Origin: Candidatus Acididesulfobacter guangdongensis
GTDB taxonomy: Bacteria > SZUA-79 > Acidulodesulfobacterales > Acidulodesulfobacteraceae
Assembly: GCA_004195045.1 (NCBI GenBank)
Contig: SGBC01000004.1
Span: 216,631 to 280,630, forward strand
DNA: 64,000 nucleotides
Direction of reading: 5' to 3'
Positions 16,580-25,475 of the stretch are shown here, one piece after another. The position numbers and the translations under genes were made by a program. How positions within the stretch are numbered: position 1 is the stretch's first letter; every line of letters starts with the position of its first letter. The notes under the pieces are model-generated. The model did no database searches, was not told where the DNA came from, and was given only the letters and a program-made list of their open reading frames with translations.

Positions 16580-17117
16580 TTCAAACCAAACCGCATTAGA
16601 CCTTGACGGCGTGATATTCGATTACGAAAAGACCTTTTTGAAGCAAGCCGCTAGGCTTAATCTAAATATCTCAATTAAGCATCCCGAAATATACAATATG
16701 ACTGAAAGATACGAAATCACGCAGGAACAGTTATCTTTAATTAACTTAAATATAGACTATTCCGATATGGATATTTTCGACGAAGTCTTAAACTTAAAGC
16801 GTTACATCATTAATATCAAATGCTTTATAACATCGTTTCCCGAAGAAATACTACATTTAAGGAAATCAAATCTATCTAAAATATTTAACAAAGATATTCC
16901 CGTATATTATGCGGGAGTTCAAGAAAAACATAGAATTATTTCGGAACTTGGAATAAAATATTTCATAGACGATTACGACGCTGTAATTCATCATATAGAG
17001 TTAAATTGTCCGGACTGCAAGGCGTATTGGCTTAACAGAGGATATAAGGATAAAACGTTACCGGAGCCGGTTAATAAGATAAATAATTTAACGGAGTTTT
17101 TTAAAATTAATTATTAA
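16572..17117 (+). CDS. HAD-superfamily phosphatase (5'-nucleotidase-like)
   Basis: The 181-residue protein shows the HAD motifs: ALDLDGVIFDY near the start (nucleophile Asp10 and acid/base Asp12), FITSFPEEI with the Thr/Ser of motif II, the Lys of QEKHRIISEL for motif III and KYFIDDYDAVI with paired acids for motif IV. The small cap and size suit 5'(3')-deoxyribonucleotidase-type or other small-molecule phosphatases. The C-terminal CPDCKAYWLNRGY could bind a metal but that is speculative. Its ATG overlaps the end of the broken gene at 16043-16579 by 8 bp. The gene itself appears intact within an otherwise decayed zone. Confidence 0.7.
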   Translation: MNSSNQTALDLDGVIFDYEKTFLKQAARLNLNISIKHPEIYNMTERYEITQEQLSLINLNIDYSDMDIFDEVLNLKRYIINIKCFITSFPEEILHLRKSNLSKIFNKDIPVYYAGVQEKHRIISELGIKYFIDDYDAVIHHIELNCPDCKAYWLNRGYKDKTLPEPVNKINNLTEFFKINY

Positions 17118-17162
17118 CCGCAAAAAATATTACACTATTATAAATCTACTATTATAAATATT

Positions 17163-17297
17163 ATGGACATTCAAAAAGCAATAGAAAAATATGTTAAAAA
17201 AGATTTAATGCTTATTCCGCATTTTAATATTTCAAAAAAACGAAAGTTTAACGGAGCTCAAAAATTAAATAAATCTGTTGGAATAATTAAAAAATAA
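17163..17297 (+). CDS. Possible 44-residue basic peptide
   Basis: The frame runs from ATG at 17163 to TAA at 17297 and encodes a Lys-rich peptide (MDIQKAIEKYVKKDLMLIPH and so on) with no known motif. No clear ribosome-binding site precedes it. It may be a fragment of a larger gene. Confidence 0.25.
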   Translation: MDIQKAIEKYVKKDLMLIPHFNISKKRKFNGAQKLNKSVGIIKK

Positions 17298-17315
17298 ATT
17301 TAAGAGGATATAAAA

Positions 17316-17435
17316 ATGAAAATATATTATGATAAAGATGCAGATGCTGCATGCCGCATATTTAAGGCTGTCTGATAATATACCTATCGGCGTCATTAAA
17401 GTAAAAGAAGGGTTAAATATATTAAGGAGGAACAA
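17316..17435 (+). pseudogene. DUF2283 gene remnant with frameshift
   Basis: The ATG at 17316, preceded by AAGAGG, encodes MKIYYDKDADAA, the typical DUF2283 opening. The next bases read YLRLSDNIPIGVIKVKEGLNI in another frame, which is the rest of the same family pattern (usual order: KIYYDKEADALYIRLSD, then IEVKEG). The change of frame falls around GATGCTGCATGCCGCATATTT. DUF2283 proteins are small and often found near toxin-antitoxin genes. The broken frame runs into the nitroreductase ribosome-binding site. Confidence 0.65.
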
Positions 17436-17438
17436 AAA

Positions 17439-18005
17439 ATGGATGTATCAGTAGCTATCGAGTCAAGACGCGCCTACAGATCTTTGGAAGAAACAGAAAT
17501 AAATAAAGACCTTATAAAAACGCTATCTTCATTCGCGTCTTTGTCGCCGTCTTGTTTTAATCATCAGCCATGGAAATTTGTATTTGTTTATGAAAATGCT
17601 ATTCTTGAAGAGCTAAAAACCGCCCTTTCCAAAGGCAATGATTGGGCACGCAGCGCATCTATGATAATAGTCGTTTTATCAAAGCAGAATGATGATTGTG
17701 TTTTGGATTATAGAAAATATTATCTTTTCGATACGGGAATTGCGTCAGCTTTCCTTATTCTTAAAGCAACTGAGCTTGGATACGTCGCCCATCCAATAGC
17801 CGGCTATAATCCTGAAATAGTTAAAAGTGTTATAAAATCGCCTGACGATATGGAAATAGTAACTCTTATAATATTTAGCAAACACAAAATGGAAATAAAC
17901 CCTGTTTTGAGCGAAAAACAAAGACATGACGAAATTGAGCGGCCCGAACGTAAATCATTTGACGAATACGCTTGCTTTAACAAATACTGTTTTTTAGACA
18001 AATAA
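17439..18005 (+). CDS. Nitroreductase-family flavoprotein
   Basis: The 188-residue protein has the nitroreductase opening AIESRRAYRSLEETEI, followed by FASLSPSCFNHQPWKFVFV, the FMN-contact region (S-P-S-x-x-N-x-Q-P-W), and GIASAFLILKATELGYVAHPIAGY for the second FMN-binding stretch. Members are homodimeric FMN enzymes that use NAD(P)H to reduce quinones, nitro groups or other electrophiles. A strong AAGGAGG sits 7 bp before the ATG. It is shorter than classical NfsB (217 residues) but within the family range. The substrate is unknown. Confidence 0.85.
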   Translation: MDVSVAIESRRAYRSLEETEINKDLIKTLSSFASLSPSCFNHQPWKFVFVYENAILEELKTALSKGNDWARSASMIIVVLSKQNDDCVLDYRKYYLFDTGIASAFLILKATELGYVAHPIAGYNPEIVKSVIKSPDDMEIVTLIIFSKHKMEINPVLSEKQRHDEIERPERKSFDEYACFNKYCFLDK

Positions 18006-18171
18006 AAAAGCGTCCCTGAGGCAGCTAATTTTATATATGATATATGCTCTTTTTTTTCATAGCTATTGTGAAGCTTTATTTATTGTGAAACCATAAAGCA
18101 ACATAATATAAATAATACGTGCGAATAAATATGTATTATATAGTAAATTTTTGGTGTATAATATAAACATT

Positions 18172-18645
18172 ATGATGATAACAGTTGCCTATATATTAGT
18201 ATTCGTTGCGTTTGCTTTGATTGTAAGCGATTTTTTTGTATTTTCATACGGAGTTTTAACTTCTGTCAGTGCGGTTTTGTTTGTAGTCGGAACGATCATT
18301 ATTTTTATGTATTCTGCAAAAACACCGACGCTTTTTATGCATATAGTAATGCCTACATACATAGCAATTGTAATATTTATAGTTATATTTTTTATTCTTG
18401 GATATAAAGCTCAAAAAACAAGCAGAAAATCGCCTGTCGATAACATAATAAATTCTGCCGCCGATGTGGTAGAGGATATACCTGCAAACGGATTTGGACA
18501 GATAGATTTAAACGGCGAAAGGTGGGAAGCTTATGCCGATGAGCCGATTGCAAAAGGCAGAAAAGTTGTTATAATAGAAGCTCCAAATTCCTCGTCCCTC
18601 ATAGATAAAGATTCTCTAAAATTAAAAGTAAAAGTTTTAAAATAA
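18172..18645 (+). CDS. NfeD-like membrane protein with OB-fold domain
   Basis: I use the ATG at 18172 rather than the in-frame TTG at 18151; the product then has 157 residues. Four membrane helices (residues about 2-90) precede a soluble domain with GFGQIDLNGERWEAYADEPIAKGRKVVIIEA, the NfeD OB-fold pattern (G-x-W-x-A then I-x-x-G-x-x-V-x-V). NfeD partners with SPFH/stomatin-type proteins, but no SPFH or ClpP-class NfeD protease gene is next to it. TATAAT at 18157-18162 lies just before the start, so the mRNA may have a very short leader. It is followed after 16 bp by a second membrane protein gene. Confidence 0.75.
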   Translation: MMITVAYILVFVAFALIVSDFFVFSYGVLTSVSAVLFVVGTIIIFMYSAKTPTLFMHIVMPTYIAIVIFIVIFFILGYKAQKTSRKSPVDNIINSAADVVEDIPANGFGQIDLNGERWEAYADEPIAKGRKVVIIEAPNSSSLIDKDSLKLKVKVLK

Positions 18646-18661
18646 TCCAAATGTATATACT

Positions 18662-19093
18662 ATGTTAGATTACCTGATTTTAATTCTTATAAATATTAAT
18701 CCTTTTTTTGGCGGTAAGTTTTTAGCTGTAGCATATATAACTGTTGCAAAACTGAATCCTTTTATTTCTATCCTGCTCGTAATAATTTCTGAAATTCTTA
18801 TATGTACGCTTATATTTTACTTTGCGCAGTATCTGAGAAAATTTAATTTTTTTAAGAAAAAATTAAATAAAGTTAATAGCAAATGGGTCAAAAACGGCGC
18901 TTATATAGGTTTTTTTGCAGGACAATTTTTTGTGGGTACTTTATTTGTTTCTTTAGTTCTTGGATTAGTGGAAAACAGACGAAACGATATTTTGTTCTTT
19001 TATGTGCCTCTGATAGCGAGCACTATTTGCTATACATTGATTTATTATTATTTAAGTTCTCACGGAATAAATTTAATGAAAAATTGGTTATAA
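18662..19093 (+). CDS. Small polytopic membrane protein
   Basis: The 143-residue protein has four hydrophobic segments (about 3-20, 30-57, 75-98 and 108-130) with a Lys/Phe-rich loop between the second and third. GAYIGFFAGQFFVGTLFVSLVLG is a Gly/Phe-rich helix. It vaguely recalls small multidrug-export-like (SMP) proteins, but the key motifs are not convincing. It lies 16 bp after the NfeD-like gene and is probably co-transcribed. It converges with mscS. An overlapping frame at 18883-19137 is considered a shadow. Confidence 0.55.
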   Translation: MLDYLILILININPFFGGKFLAVAYITVAKLNPFISILLVIISEILICTLIFYFAQYLRKFNFFKKKLNKVNSKWVKNGAYIGFFAGQFFVGTLFVSLVLGLVENRRNDILFFYVPLIASTICYTLIYYYLSSHGINLMKNWL

Positions 19094-19138
19094 TCCTATA
19101 TTCATATGAAGCGCAGAATCTTAATCAATCTGCCTGAT

Positions 19139-20083
19139 TTATTTTAACAAAGGTTTGCTTAATATCTCCGATTGTCTTATAAGGACGTATGACAGTACTG
19201 CATCTCTCACAGGGTCCTCGAAAATAGAAGGAGTAAAAACTTCAACAGCAACAAAATAGCTTGTCAGCGATAAATCTATAATCCTTATTATCGGAAGAGG
19301 ATTCTGTTCTATGATATCTTTCTTAGTCAGCAAATAAACATTCAGGTCTTTCTTAAAATTTTCGAAATCTATTACCTTATCAAGTTCAAATCTGACCCTT
19401 ACTAATCGTTTATTAGTATTTGCATAATTTGTTACCAGCGCCTGCATTAAAATATTATTCGGCGCTTTCATAATAAAACCGTTGTCTTCCTTAATGGTTG
19501 TGAATAAAATATTTATATCTTTAATGACGCCGGTATAACCTGGTTTAACCGCCTCATGCTGATATGTGGACATCAGAAGACCGTATTGCCAAGTTACTAT
19601 TGTAATTCTGTCACCTATTTTGAACGGTTTTGCAAATAATATAGTAAATCCTGATAATAAATTTGAAAGAACGGTCTGAGATGCTATACCGAATATAACG
19701 CCTAAAAACGTAGCTCCAAGAAGAATATTTGAAATATCTATGCCTAATGAAGAAAAAATTAACAGAAACAGTGTGAAATATGCCGTAAAATTTAATATAA
19801 ATTTTAAAAAACCTAATCTGTCTTCCGATATATAATTGTGAATAATTTTGACAAACAGTTCCTGAACGAGTTTTATTATTAAAATGCCGAAAATGAGCAG
19901 CAAAACAGCTTCTATTATTGAGTAAGAATGTTTTGGAAGATTTTTTGAATATATAGGTATTGCGTACAGAAGCCCCGACAAAAATAGTAACGTCGCTATA
20001 ATGCCTGCAAGATAGTATGATATTTTTTTATATTTATTGTGCTTATTTTTATTATTATCGTCCGAGTTTTTATTTGCGTTCAT
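19139..20083 (-). CDS. mscS: MscS-family mechanosensitive channel
   Basis: The 314-residue protein has four predicted membrane helices followed by the MscS pore and beta domain. The pore-lining helix region reads LLGATFLGVIFGIASQTVLSNLLSGFTILFAKPFKIGDRI, matching the conserved Gly/Ala-packed TM3 and the F-x-x-P-F-x-I/V-G-D motif. The N-terminus is Asn/Lys-rich. These channels open on hypo-osmotic shock and release small solutes. Its ATG overlaps the otsA stop codon (ATGA), so the two genes are translationally coupled, placing trehalose synthesis and solute release in one operon. Confidence 0.9.
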   Translation of the reverse strand: MNANKNSDDNNKNKHNKYKKISYYLAGIIATLLFLSGLLYAIPIYSKNLPKHSYSIIEAVLLLIFGILIIKLVQELFVKIIHNYISEDRLGFLKFILNFTAYFTLFLLIFSSLGIDISNILLGATFLGVIFGIASQTVLSNLLSGFTILFAKPFKIGDRITIVTWQYGLLMSTYQHEAVKPGYTGVIKDINILFTTIKEDNGFIMKAPNNILMQALVTNYANTNKRLVRVRFELDKVIDFENFKKDLNVYLLTKKDIIEQNPLPIIRIIDLSLTSYFVAVEVFTPSIFEDPVRDAVLSYVLIRQSEILSKPLLK

Positions 20084-21588
20084 ATAGTTTTAAGTTTGGA
20101 AAGGAAGTTATACGCCCAGTCGAATATATCGTTATCAAGTATAATATTCTGCATTTTGGTAATTCTTTGTTTTTTTTCTTCCGGATTTAATTCTATCGCA
20201 TATTTGATTGAATCTGCAAAGCATTCAATATTGTACGGATTGATTAAAACCGCATCATAAAGCTCTTTGGCAGAACCCGTGAATTTTGATAATACCAGCA
20301 TTCCGTTGCAATCAGTATTCGACATTATAAACTCCTTTGCAACAAGATTCATTCCGTCATGCAGCGGACTTACAATCACAATAGCAGCAATTTTATAAAA
20401 ATAAATATATGATTTTAAATCCAATTGCTTCAAAAATAAAACAATTGGATGCCAGTCGTCATTTTTATACTTCCAGTTTATCTGTTCAGTCAGGCTGTTT
20501 ATTTCATCGTAGTATTCTTTGTATGCAGTTATATGCATTCTGGACGGAACGCCAAGCTGTAAAAAAACAAATTTCCCTATAAACTCAGGATATTTTTCTA
20601 AAAACAGGTCGATAGCCATTAATTTTTCTTTTATGCCTTTGGTATAATCAATCCTGTCAACAGAAAGAGCCAAAAATTGATAAGGCGGTTCTATAACCTC
20701 TTTTAATTCATTAAATTCTTCCGAGTTTATGTCGATATTTGTTGAAAAATCATATATAGACCTTGCATCTATACTTATCGGAAAAGGATTAATAATAGTT
20801 TTATGCCCTTTGTACGTAACGGAGTAATCAGCCCAGTTAACCTGAGCCTCAAGTTCCCATTCGCAGGCTTTAAGAAAATTCTGACAGTGGTATAAAATAT
20901 GAAAACCTATTAAATCATTCGATAGTAGTCCTTCTAAAATTTCTTTTTTTTCCGGACATATTGAAAAAACTTCAGGGTTTGGCCACGGAATATGCCAGAA
21001 TATAGCAATTTTTAACGACTCATCGTATTCTTTTATATATTTTGCGGCTAAGGACAGATGATAGTCTTGCAGCCAGATAACATTGTCAGCTTCATCCTGC
21101 AGATTGTTATGCAGACTGTCGTTGTTCGCTGCAATAGTCTTTATTTCTTCTATAACCGAATCGGCAAATTTTTTGTTTACGTTTTTATAAATTTCAAAAT
21201 TTTTTGAATTAAATTCGGGCTGTTTGTAAACTATGTGGCTAAGCGGCCATAAAACAGAGTTTGCGTATCCGTAATAATATCCGTTTATTTCTTCCTTGCT
21301 TAAAAATAATCTTTTAAGCGAATACGATTCTTCACCCGGAGGCAGTTTAATTTTATTGTTGTTATCTATAACCGCTTTATCGGCGCTTCCGCCTCCGTAA
21401 GCAATCCATGTTCCGTTAAGGTTTCGCATTATAGGCTCTAAAGCGATAGTAAGACCGCCTACGGAACGGTTAGAAACTATTTTTTTACCTGAATATTCGT
21501 GTACGACAGGCTCCCTGTTGGAAACCGCAATCAGGTTTATATTTTTAAATTTTTCTTTAATCAGAATATTAAATTGTTTTTTTTCCAT
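20080..21588 (-). CDS. otsA: Trehalose-6-phosphate synthase
   Basis: The product (502 residues from the ATG at 21588; an in-frame TTG lies three codons upstream) is a GT20 glycosyltransferase. It makes trehalose 6-phosphate from UDP- or other NDP-glucose and glucose 6-phosphate. Visible family landmarks are VSNREPV, SVGGLTIAL, GTWIAYGGG, VWLQDYHL with the preceding Asp, IAIFWHIPWPNPEVF, DRIDYTKGI, and VIVSPLHDGMNLVAKEF near the end. No phosphatase domain is fused and no otsB gene is in the window, so dephosphorylation must be encoded elsewhere. The downstream mscS overlaps its stop codon. Confidence 0.92.
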   Translation of the reverse strand: MEKKQFNILIKEKFKNINLIAVSNREPVVHEYSGKKIVSNRSVGGLTIALEPIMRNLNGTWIAYGGGSADKAVIDNNNKIKLPPGEESYSLKRLFLSKEEINGYYYGYANSVLWPLSHIVYKQPEFNSKNFEIYKNVNKKFADSVIEEIKTIAANNDSLHNNLQDEADNVIWLQDYHLSLAAKYIKEYDESLKIAIFWHIPWPNPEVFSICPEKKEILEGLLSNDLIGFHILYHCQNFLKACEWELEAQVNWADYSVTYKGHKTIINPFPISIDARSIYDFSTNIDINSEEFNELKEVIEPPYQFLALSVDRIDYTKGIKEKLMAIDLFLEKYPEFIGKFVFLQLGVPSRMHITAYKEYYDEINSLTEQINWKYKNDDWHPIVLFLKQLDLKSYIYFYKIAAIVIVSPLHDGMNLVAKEFIMSNTDCNGMLVLSKFTGSAKELYDAVLINPYNIECFADSIKYAIELNPEEKKQRITKMQNIILDNDIFDWAYNFLSKLKTI

Positions 21589-22126
21589 ATGTAGCAATAA
21601 TTATACCATTTTTTTATTATTTTTTCAATTTTAAATTATCTTAAATTAGGACAGGCTCTGCCTATTTTTCAGAAAAACTGAACAGTTGGCGAGTAAATTC
21701 AGTATCAGAAGCTCATTTATCCGTTATCCTGATTTATAATTTAATAATTTGAATATAATTTATTATTAACTATACATTATCATAAAAATTTGATATATTA
21801 TAAAAAAATATAAAAATGAGTGTGATATCTAAATTAGATTATTTGAGCTAGCGATAGACACCTATTTCAAAAATTCATGTTGTATTACATAATTATAATT
21901 ACATAATATAATAACGCACAATACATAATTACATTATGAAACCTGTTAATTATATTATATAAATATACATATAAAAGTATCCATTTGATTTTTGTACTTA
22001 TTTTTATATTTTTTGTACTTAAATATTTTTTAAAACTTGTATAAATTGCATAAGTTATATACAATTTATATTAAAAATTATTAAAAATGTTGTAATATTA
22101 TATTAAAAATTCGGAGGAGCAATTTT
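21589..22126. other. Divergent promoter region between otsA and chemoreceptor genes
   Basis: The 538-bp AT-rich spacer must hold promoters for both genes. A lone AGACACCTATTT motif occurs at 21856-21867 and recurs at 62143-62154. A GGAGGAG ribosome-binding site lies 9 bp before the chemoreceptor ATG. No gene is seen. Confidence 0.4.
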
Positions 22127-23476
22127 ATGTTCGGCGGACACAACGAAGTTGAAAAAAAATGCAGGCTTATTAATGCCGCTTTTATAGGAACCAATGCGGA
22201 ACTTAAAGAATTAATAAAGAAAGAGGCTAAACACGTCAAAGATAATGACTTCCTAAAAGCAATGGAAACAAGGCGCAAAATAGTTGAAATTGCAGATATA
22301 GTGGTCGGCGGTTTCAGCACGGCGGCTCAATCTAAAGTGCTGTATTCAGAATTTAATCAATCTTTAGGCGAGATATTAACAATGTCAAATACTACGTCTT
22401 CTTCTATTGAAGAGATGTCTCAGACAATAAAAGAAATCGCTTCAAATGCACAGTTTTCCGCAGGAGCGGCAAAACAGACCGTTGACCAGACGACTGAAGG
22501 TTCTAATGCTTTAAACCAGCTCTCCGAGAAGATGGGTATGGTAATGCAGGCTGTTCAAATGATGAGCGAATCAATTACAAAGTTTGTAGAAAATACCCAG
22601 AAAATAACGGGTCTTACCTCGGAAGTAAAAGATATAGCCGACCAGACTAACCTTTTGGCATTGAACGCTGCAATTGAAGCGGCTCGAGCGGGAGAGCAGG
22701 GCAGAGGTTTTGCCGTGGTAGCCGACGAGGTAAGAAAATTAGCAGAAAAATCGGCAAAAGCGGCAAAAGAAATTGAGCAGGTAACAATGGTTATAAACGA
22801 CCAGTCTAACGCCGTTAAGGAAAAAGTAACAGACGGAATTAATTTTATGAACAACAGCAAAGAATCATTAGATATAGTGGAAGATGTTCTAAAAAAAGCT
22901 AACGACGAAGCTATAAAGACCTCAGACAGCATAAGCAGAATTGCAACAGCCGCTGAAGAACAATCATTCGTTTCAAAAGAAATGGCTTCCAACATTACAG
23001 CTATAACGGGAGATCTAGAAAGCGGAAGCGCAACATTTAAAAAATTATACGGTCTTATAGATGAATTATTAAACGGTTTCAAGAAGGACTTAAACGAATT
23101 TATGTTTTTTCCTTACGATACAATGCTTTTAACCCTGACTAAGGGCGACCATGTTACATGGGTTTCAAATGTTTTAGATATTTTTGTGGCTAATAATACG
23201 AAGGTAAGCCCTTCGGAATTAACCTCTCATCACGAATGCAGGCTCGGGAAATGGTATGATGGTCCGGGCAAAGAACAATACGGAGATAATCCGGCTTTTA
23301 TTGCGTTAGGTCAAGTCCATCCGAAGGTTCACGAAACAGGAAAAGCAATCGTCGCTGCAATACAGAGCGGCAATAAAAGCGAAGCTAAAAAATTAGCGGA
23401 GCAGTTAGAAAAATATTCCGAAGAAGTACAGTTAAAATTAGACGATTTAATAAGAAGCGTTCAGGTAAAAGCTTAA
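22127..23476 (+). CDS. Soluble chemoreceptor with C-terminal CZB zinc domain
   Basis: The 449-residue protein has no membrane segment or HAMP domain. A short N-terminal helical region is followed by a methyl-accepting signalling hairpin whose tip reads [20 protein letters not shown] and continues [17 protein letters not shown], the conserved CheA/CheW contact. The last 110 residues form a CZB domain: [10 protein letters not shown], then [19 protein letters not shown], then [11 protein letters not shown], giving the three His and one Cys that bind zinc. Soluble CZB receptors sense cytoplasmic zinc or zinc-linked oxidants such as hypochlorous acid in other bacteria. Here the ligand is unknown. 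A second CZB domain sits in the EAL protein at 8194-10560. Confidence 0.9.
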   Translation: MFGGHNEVEKKCRLINAAFIGTNAELKELIKKEAKHVKDNDFLKAMETRRKIVEIADIVVGGFSTAAQSKVLYSEFNQSLGEILTMSNTTSSSIEEMSQTIKEIASNAQFSAGAAKQTVDQTTEGSNALNQLSEKMGMVMQAVQMMSESITKFVENTQKITGLTSEVKDIADQTNLLALNAAIEAARAGEQGRGFAVVADEVRKLAEKSAKAAKEIEQVTMVINDQSNAVKEKVTDGINFMNNSKESLDIVEDVLKKANDEAIKTSDSISRIATAAEEQSFVSKEMASNITAITGDLESGSATFKKLYGLIDELLNGFKKDLNEFMFFPYDTMLLTLTKGDHVTWVSNVLDIFVANNTKVSPSELTSHHECRLGKWYDGPGKEQYGDNPAFIALGQVHPKVHETGKAIVAAIQSGNKSEAKKLAEQLEKYSEEVQLKLDDLIRSVQVKA

Positions 23477-23673
23477 ACGCCGATAAACGTAATATCTATG
23501 CATAACATATATTTATGTATAGATTATATACATATATACATATATATACAGAAGCATATTTGAAAATATATAACAAGCGCTAGATGTATAATATGAATAT
23601 TACTATAAAATATAAATATAATATAATAATGCTGTCGCAGATTTATCAATGCAATTTAGTTAATTAAAATAAC
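23477..23673. other. AT-rich spacer after the CZB chemoreceptor
   Basis: Contains runs of ATATATAC-type repeats (about 23500-23550) and no gene or clear terminator. Confidence 0.4.
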
Positions 23674-23889
23674 AAACAGGCTGCATAGGTACGCCTATAT
23701 ATATGAAAAGGAAAAGGTGTCAGATTTTATTTTTTTGCATATGGAGTAGTTCAATTAACAAAGAAAATATTTGCAAAAAAATTAATCTGACACCTTTTCC
23801 GTATTAGACATATATAATGGATAAATATATGCATAGTATATACAGTATAGATAGAACTATATTATTTTTTTATTCACAGCAGCCTGTTT
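23674..23889 (-). terminator. Split inverted repeat at the end of the DUF302 gene
   Basis: AAACAGGCTGC at 23674-23684 pairs with GCAGCCTGTTT at 23879-23889, the latter only 9 bp past the DUF302 stop codon. On the minus strand the distal arm is followed by the T-rich GTTATTTT. The arms therefore look like a terminator stem, but 194 bp now separate them, including the 91-bp element at 23710-23800. Confidence 0.5.
23710..23800. mobile_element. 91-bp hairpin element, copy A
   Basis: The element begins GGAAAAGGTGTCAGATT and ends AATCTGACACCTTTTCC; inner parts of the arms also pair (TTTTTTTGCA with TGCAAAAAAA), giving an imperfect stem of about 29 bp. It is the reverse complement of copy B (25505-25595) with about three mismatches in 91 bp. 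It has no coding capacity, so it is a MITE- or REP-like unit that would need an outside transposase. Confidence 0.7.
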
Positions 23890-23897
23890 AGAAAATT

Positions 23898-24296
23898 TTA
23901 AATATCGGCAACTGCTTTTTCAATAATTTTTTTTATTTCTAAAGATTTTCTTTTCAAACTGCCATCTGTATCGGCGGCTAAACTTAGCAATGCGGCAGGG
24001 TTAACGGCATTGACTATAACATTGCCTTCTTTATCTTCATATATGCAGACATTGCAAGGAAGCAAAAGCCCTGTTTCATCGCTCATATCAAGTACATCCA
24101 TAGCTATTTTAGGATTGCACATTCCTAAAATAGTGTATTTCTTGAAGTCTGCATTTATTTTTTCTTTTAAAGTTTTCTTAATGTCTATCTCTGTTATAGC
24201 GCCGAAACTGTTTGCCTTAAATGCTTCTTTGACCTTTAAAATTGCGTTGTCGAAATCTAAATTAACCGTTTTTTTAATGCCGATACTTTCAGTCAT
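23898..24296 (-). CDS. DUF302 family protein
   Basis: The 132-residue protein matches DUF302: KVKEAFKANSFGAITEIDIKKTLKEK, then TILGMCNPKIAMDVL, then ETGLLLPCNVCIYED and VNAVNPAALLSLA. The family pattern G-x-C-N/H-P and L-P-C-N-V with two conserved Cys is present. The function is unknown, though members often occur with sulfur or heavy-metal genes. A GGAG ribosome-binding site lies 8 bp before the ATG. The gene is divergent from the diguanylate cyclase gene at 24653. Confidence 0.85.
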   Translation of the reverse strand: MTESIGIKKTVNLDFDNAILKVKEAFKANSFGAITEIDIKKTLKEKINADFKKYTILGMCNPKIAMDVLDMSDETGLLLPCNVCIYEDKEGNVIVNAVNPAALLSLAADTDGSLKRKSLEIKKIIEKAVADI

Positions 24297-24652
24297 GTCA
24301 AATTCTCCTTAAATTTAATAAATTATTTTTTGTTTGATTGTAGTATATTAATATATACAGATATATATATATTAACATCAATATTTTATTTTTTCAAGCA
24401 AATTAAAAGATAGTGTCTATTTCTGTCAAATTAACGATTATTTCGTTTAAATTAATTAAATAACAGGGTGTCTGTTCATAATTAAACCTCTAAAATTAAA
24501 ATTAAAATATTGCTATTTAATTGACAATATTAGTATTTAATGCTAAATTAATTTTAAAAATAACAGCATTAAATCAGTAAGACAATATTTATTATTTTTT
24601 TTGTTTATTATGGCTTTATCATTTTTTTTATTATTTATGGTTAAATATTATT
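24297..24652. other. Divergent spacer between DUF302 and diguanylate cyclase genes
   Basis: The AT-rich 356 bp contain ATATAT runs (24352-24374) and two diverged halves of a GTGTCT motif (TAGTGTCTATTTCTGTC near 24411 and GGGTGTCTGTTC near 24468). No gene is seen; promoters for both sides should lie here. Confidence 0.4.
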
Positions 24653-25462
24653 ATGGATAAAGAAAAAAAAATATTTTATATATTGACTTTATCAATTATA
24701 ATAGAGATTTGCTTAGTATTGGTTGTATTATTTATAAGTTCTAATTTTTTGATTTATAACGATTTTAGCGTATTAAGAGAAATTAATAAATCTATTTTTA
24801 TCGGTGCTAAGAATTTTATTTATATAAGTTTTATTTTAGAGTTCATCTTATTTATATCGGCAATAACCGTCGTCTGGATTATTACCAGGTATAAAAAAAT
24901 ATTTTTCGAAAAAAATTCCGAAGATATAGCTATGACCGACAGTTTGACCGGTTTATACAACAGGCGGTATTTCGACAGCTTTTACGAAAATATATTTGAT
25001 CAGGCTTCAAGATACAGTACGATATTTTCGTTAATAATGTGCGATATTGACCATTTTAAAAAAATTAATGATACTTATGGCCATGATAAGGGCGACGTAG
25101 TGTTAAAAGAAGTAGCAAAAATTTTAAAAAATAATATTCGCAAATCCGATATAGCCGCCAGGTACGGCGGCGAAGAGTTTATGATTGTTTTGCCTCAGAC
25201 CGAGTTATCTAACTGTTTAGACGTCGCAAGAAAAATCAAAACTTTAATTTCTAAAATTAATATAAAAGATACAGGAAAAATCACTATAAGTATGGGAGTA
25301 ATATCTTATTCAAAAGAATTTGAAGATAAAGCAAAAGATTTTTTAAAAAAAGTTGACGAACTTTTATATGATGCTAAAAACAGAGGCAGAAATAGAATAA
25401 TTTCCGTAGATGCAAACAATGAAAATATTGAAGTTTCTGAAAATCCATGGATTGACGATTAG
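24653..25462 (+). CDS. Membrane-anchored diguanylate cyclase
   Basis: The 269-residue protein has two membrane helices (about 7-32 and 57-80) enclosing a short periplasmic segment, then a GGDEF domain (about 95-255). The catalytic signature is RYGGEEF, preceded by the RKSD inhibitory site five residues upstream, and DIDHFKKINDTYGHDKGD carries metal and substrate residues. It should make c-di-GMP and be feedback-inhibited. The periplasmic part is too short for a known sensor domain. The gene ends 13 bp before an 18-bp inverted repeat that encloses element copy B. Confidence 0.9.
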   Translation: MDKEKKIFYILTLSIIIEICLVLVVLFISSNFLIYNDFSVLREINKSIFIGAKNFIYISFILEFILFISAITVVWIITRYKKIFFEKNSEDIAMTDSLTGLYNRRYFDSFYENIFDQASRYSTIFSLIMCDIDHFKKINDTYGHDKGDVVLKEVAKILKNNIRKSDIAARYGGEEFMIVLPQTELSNCLDVARKIKTLISKINIKDTGKITISMGVISYSKEFEDKAKDFLKKVDELLYDAKNRGRNRIISVDANNENIEVSENPWIDD

Positions 25463-25475
25463 TTTTTTAAATACC

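Noticed and set aside
18883-19137. 84-residue frame overlapping the small membrane protein gene
   Set aside because: It lies in another frame of the better supported membrane protein and has no own start signal.
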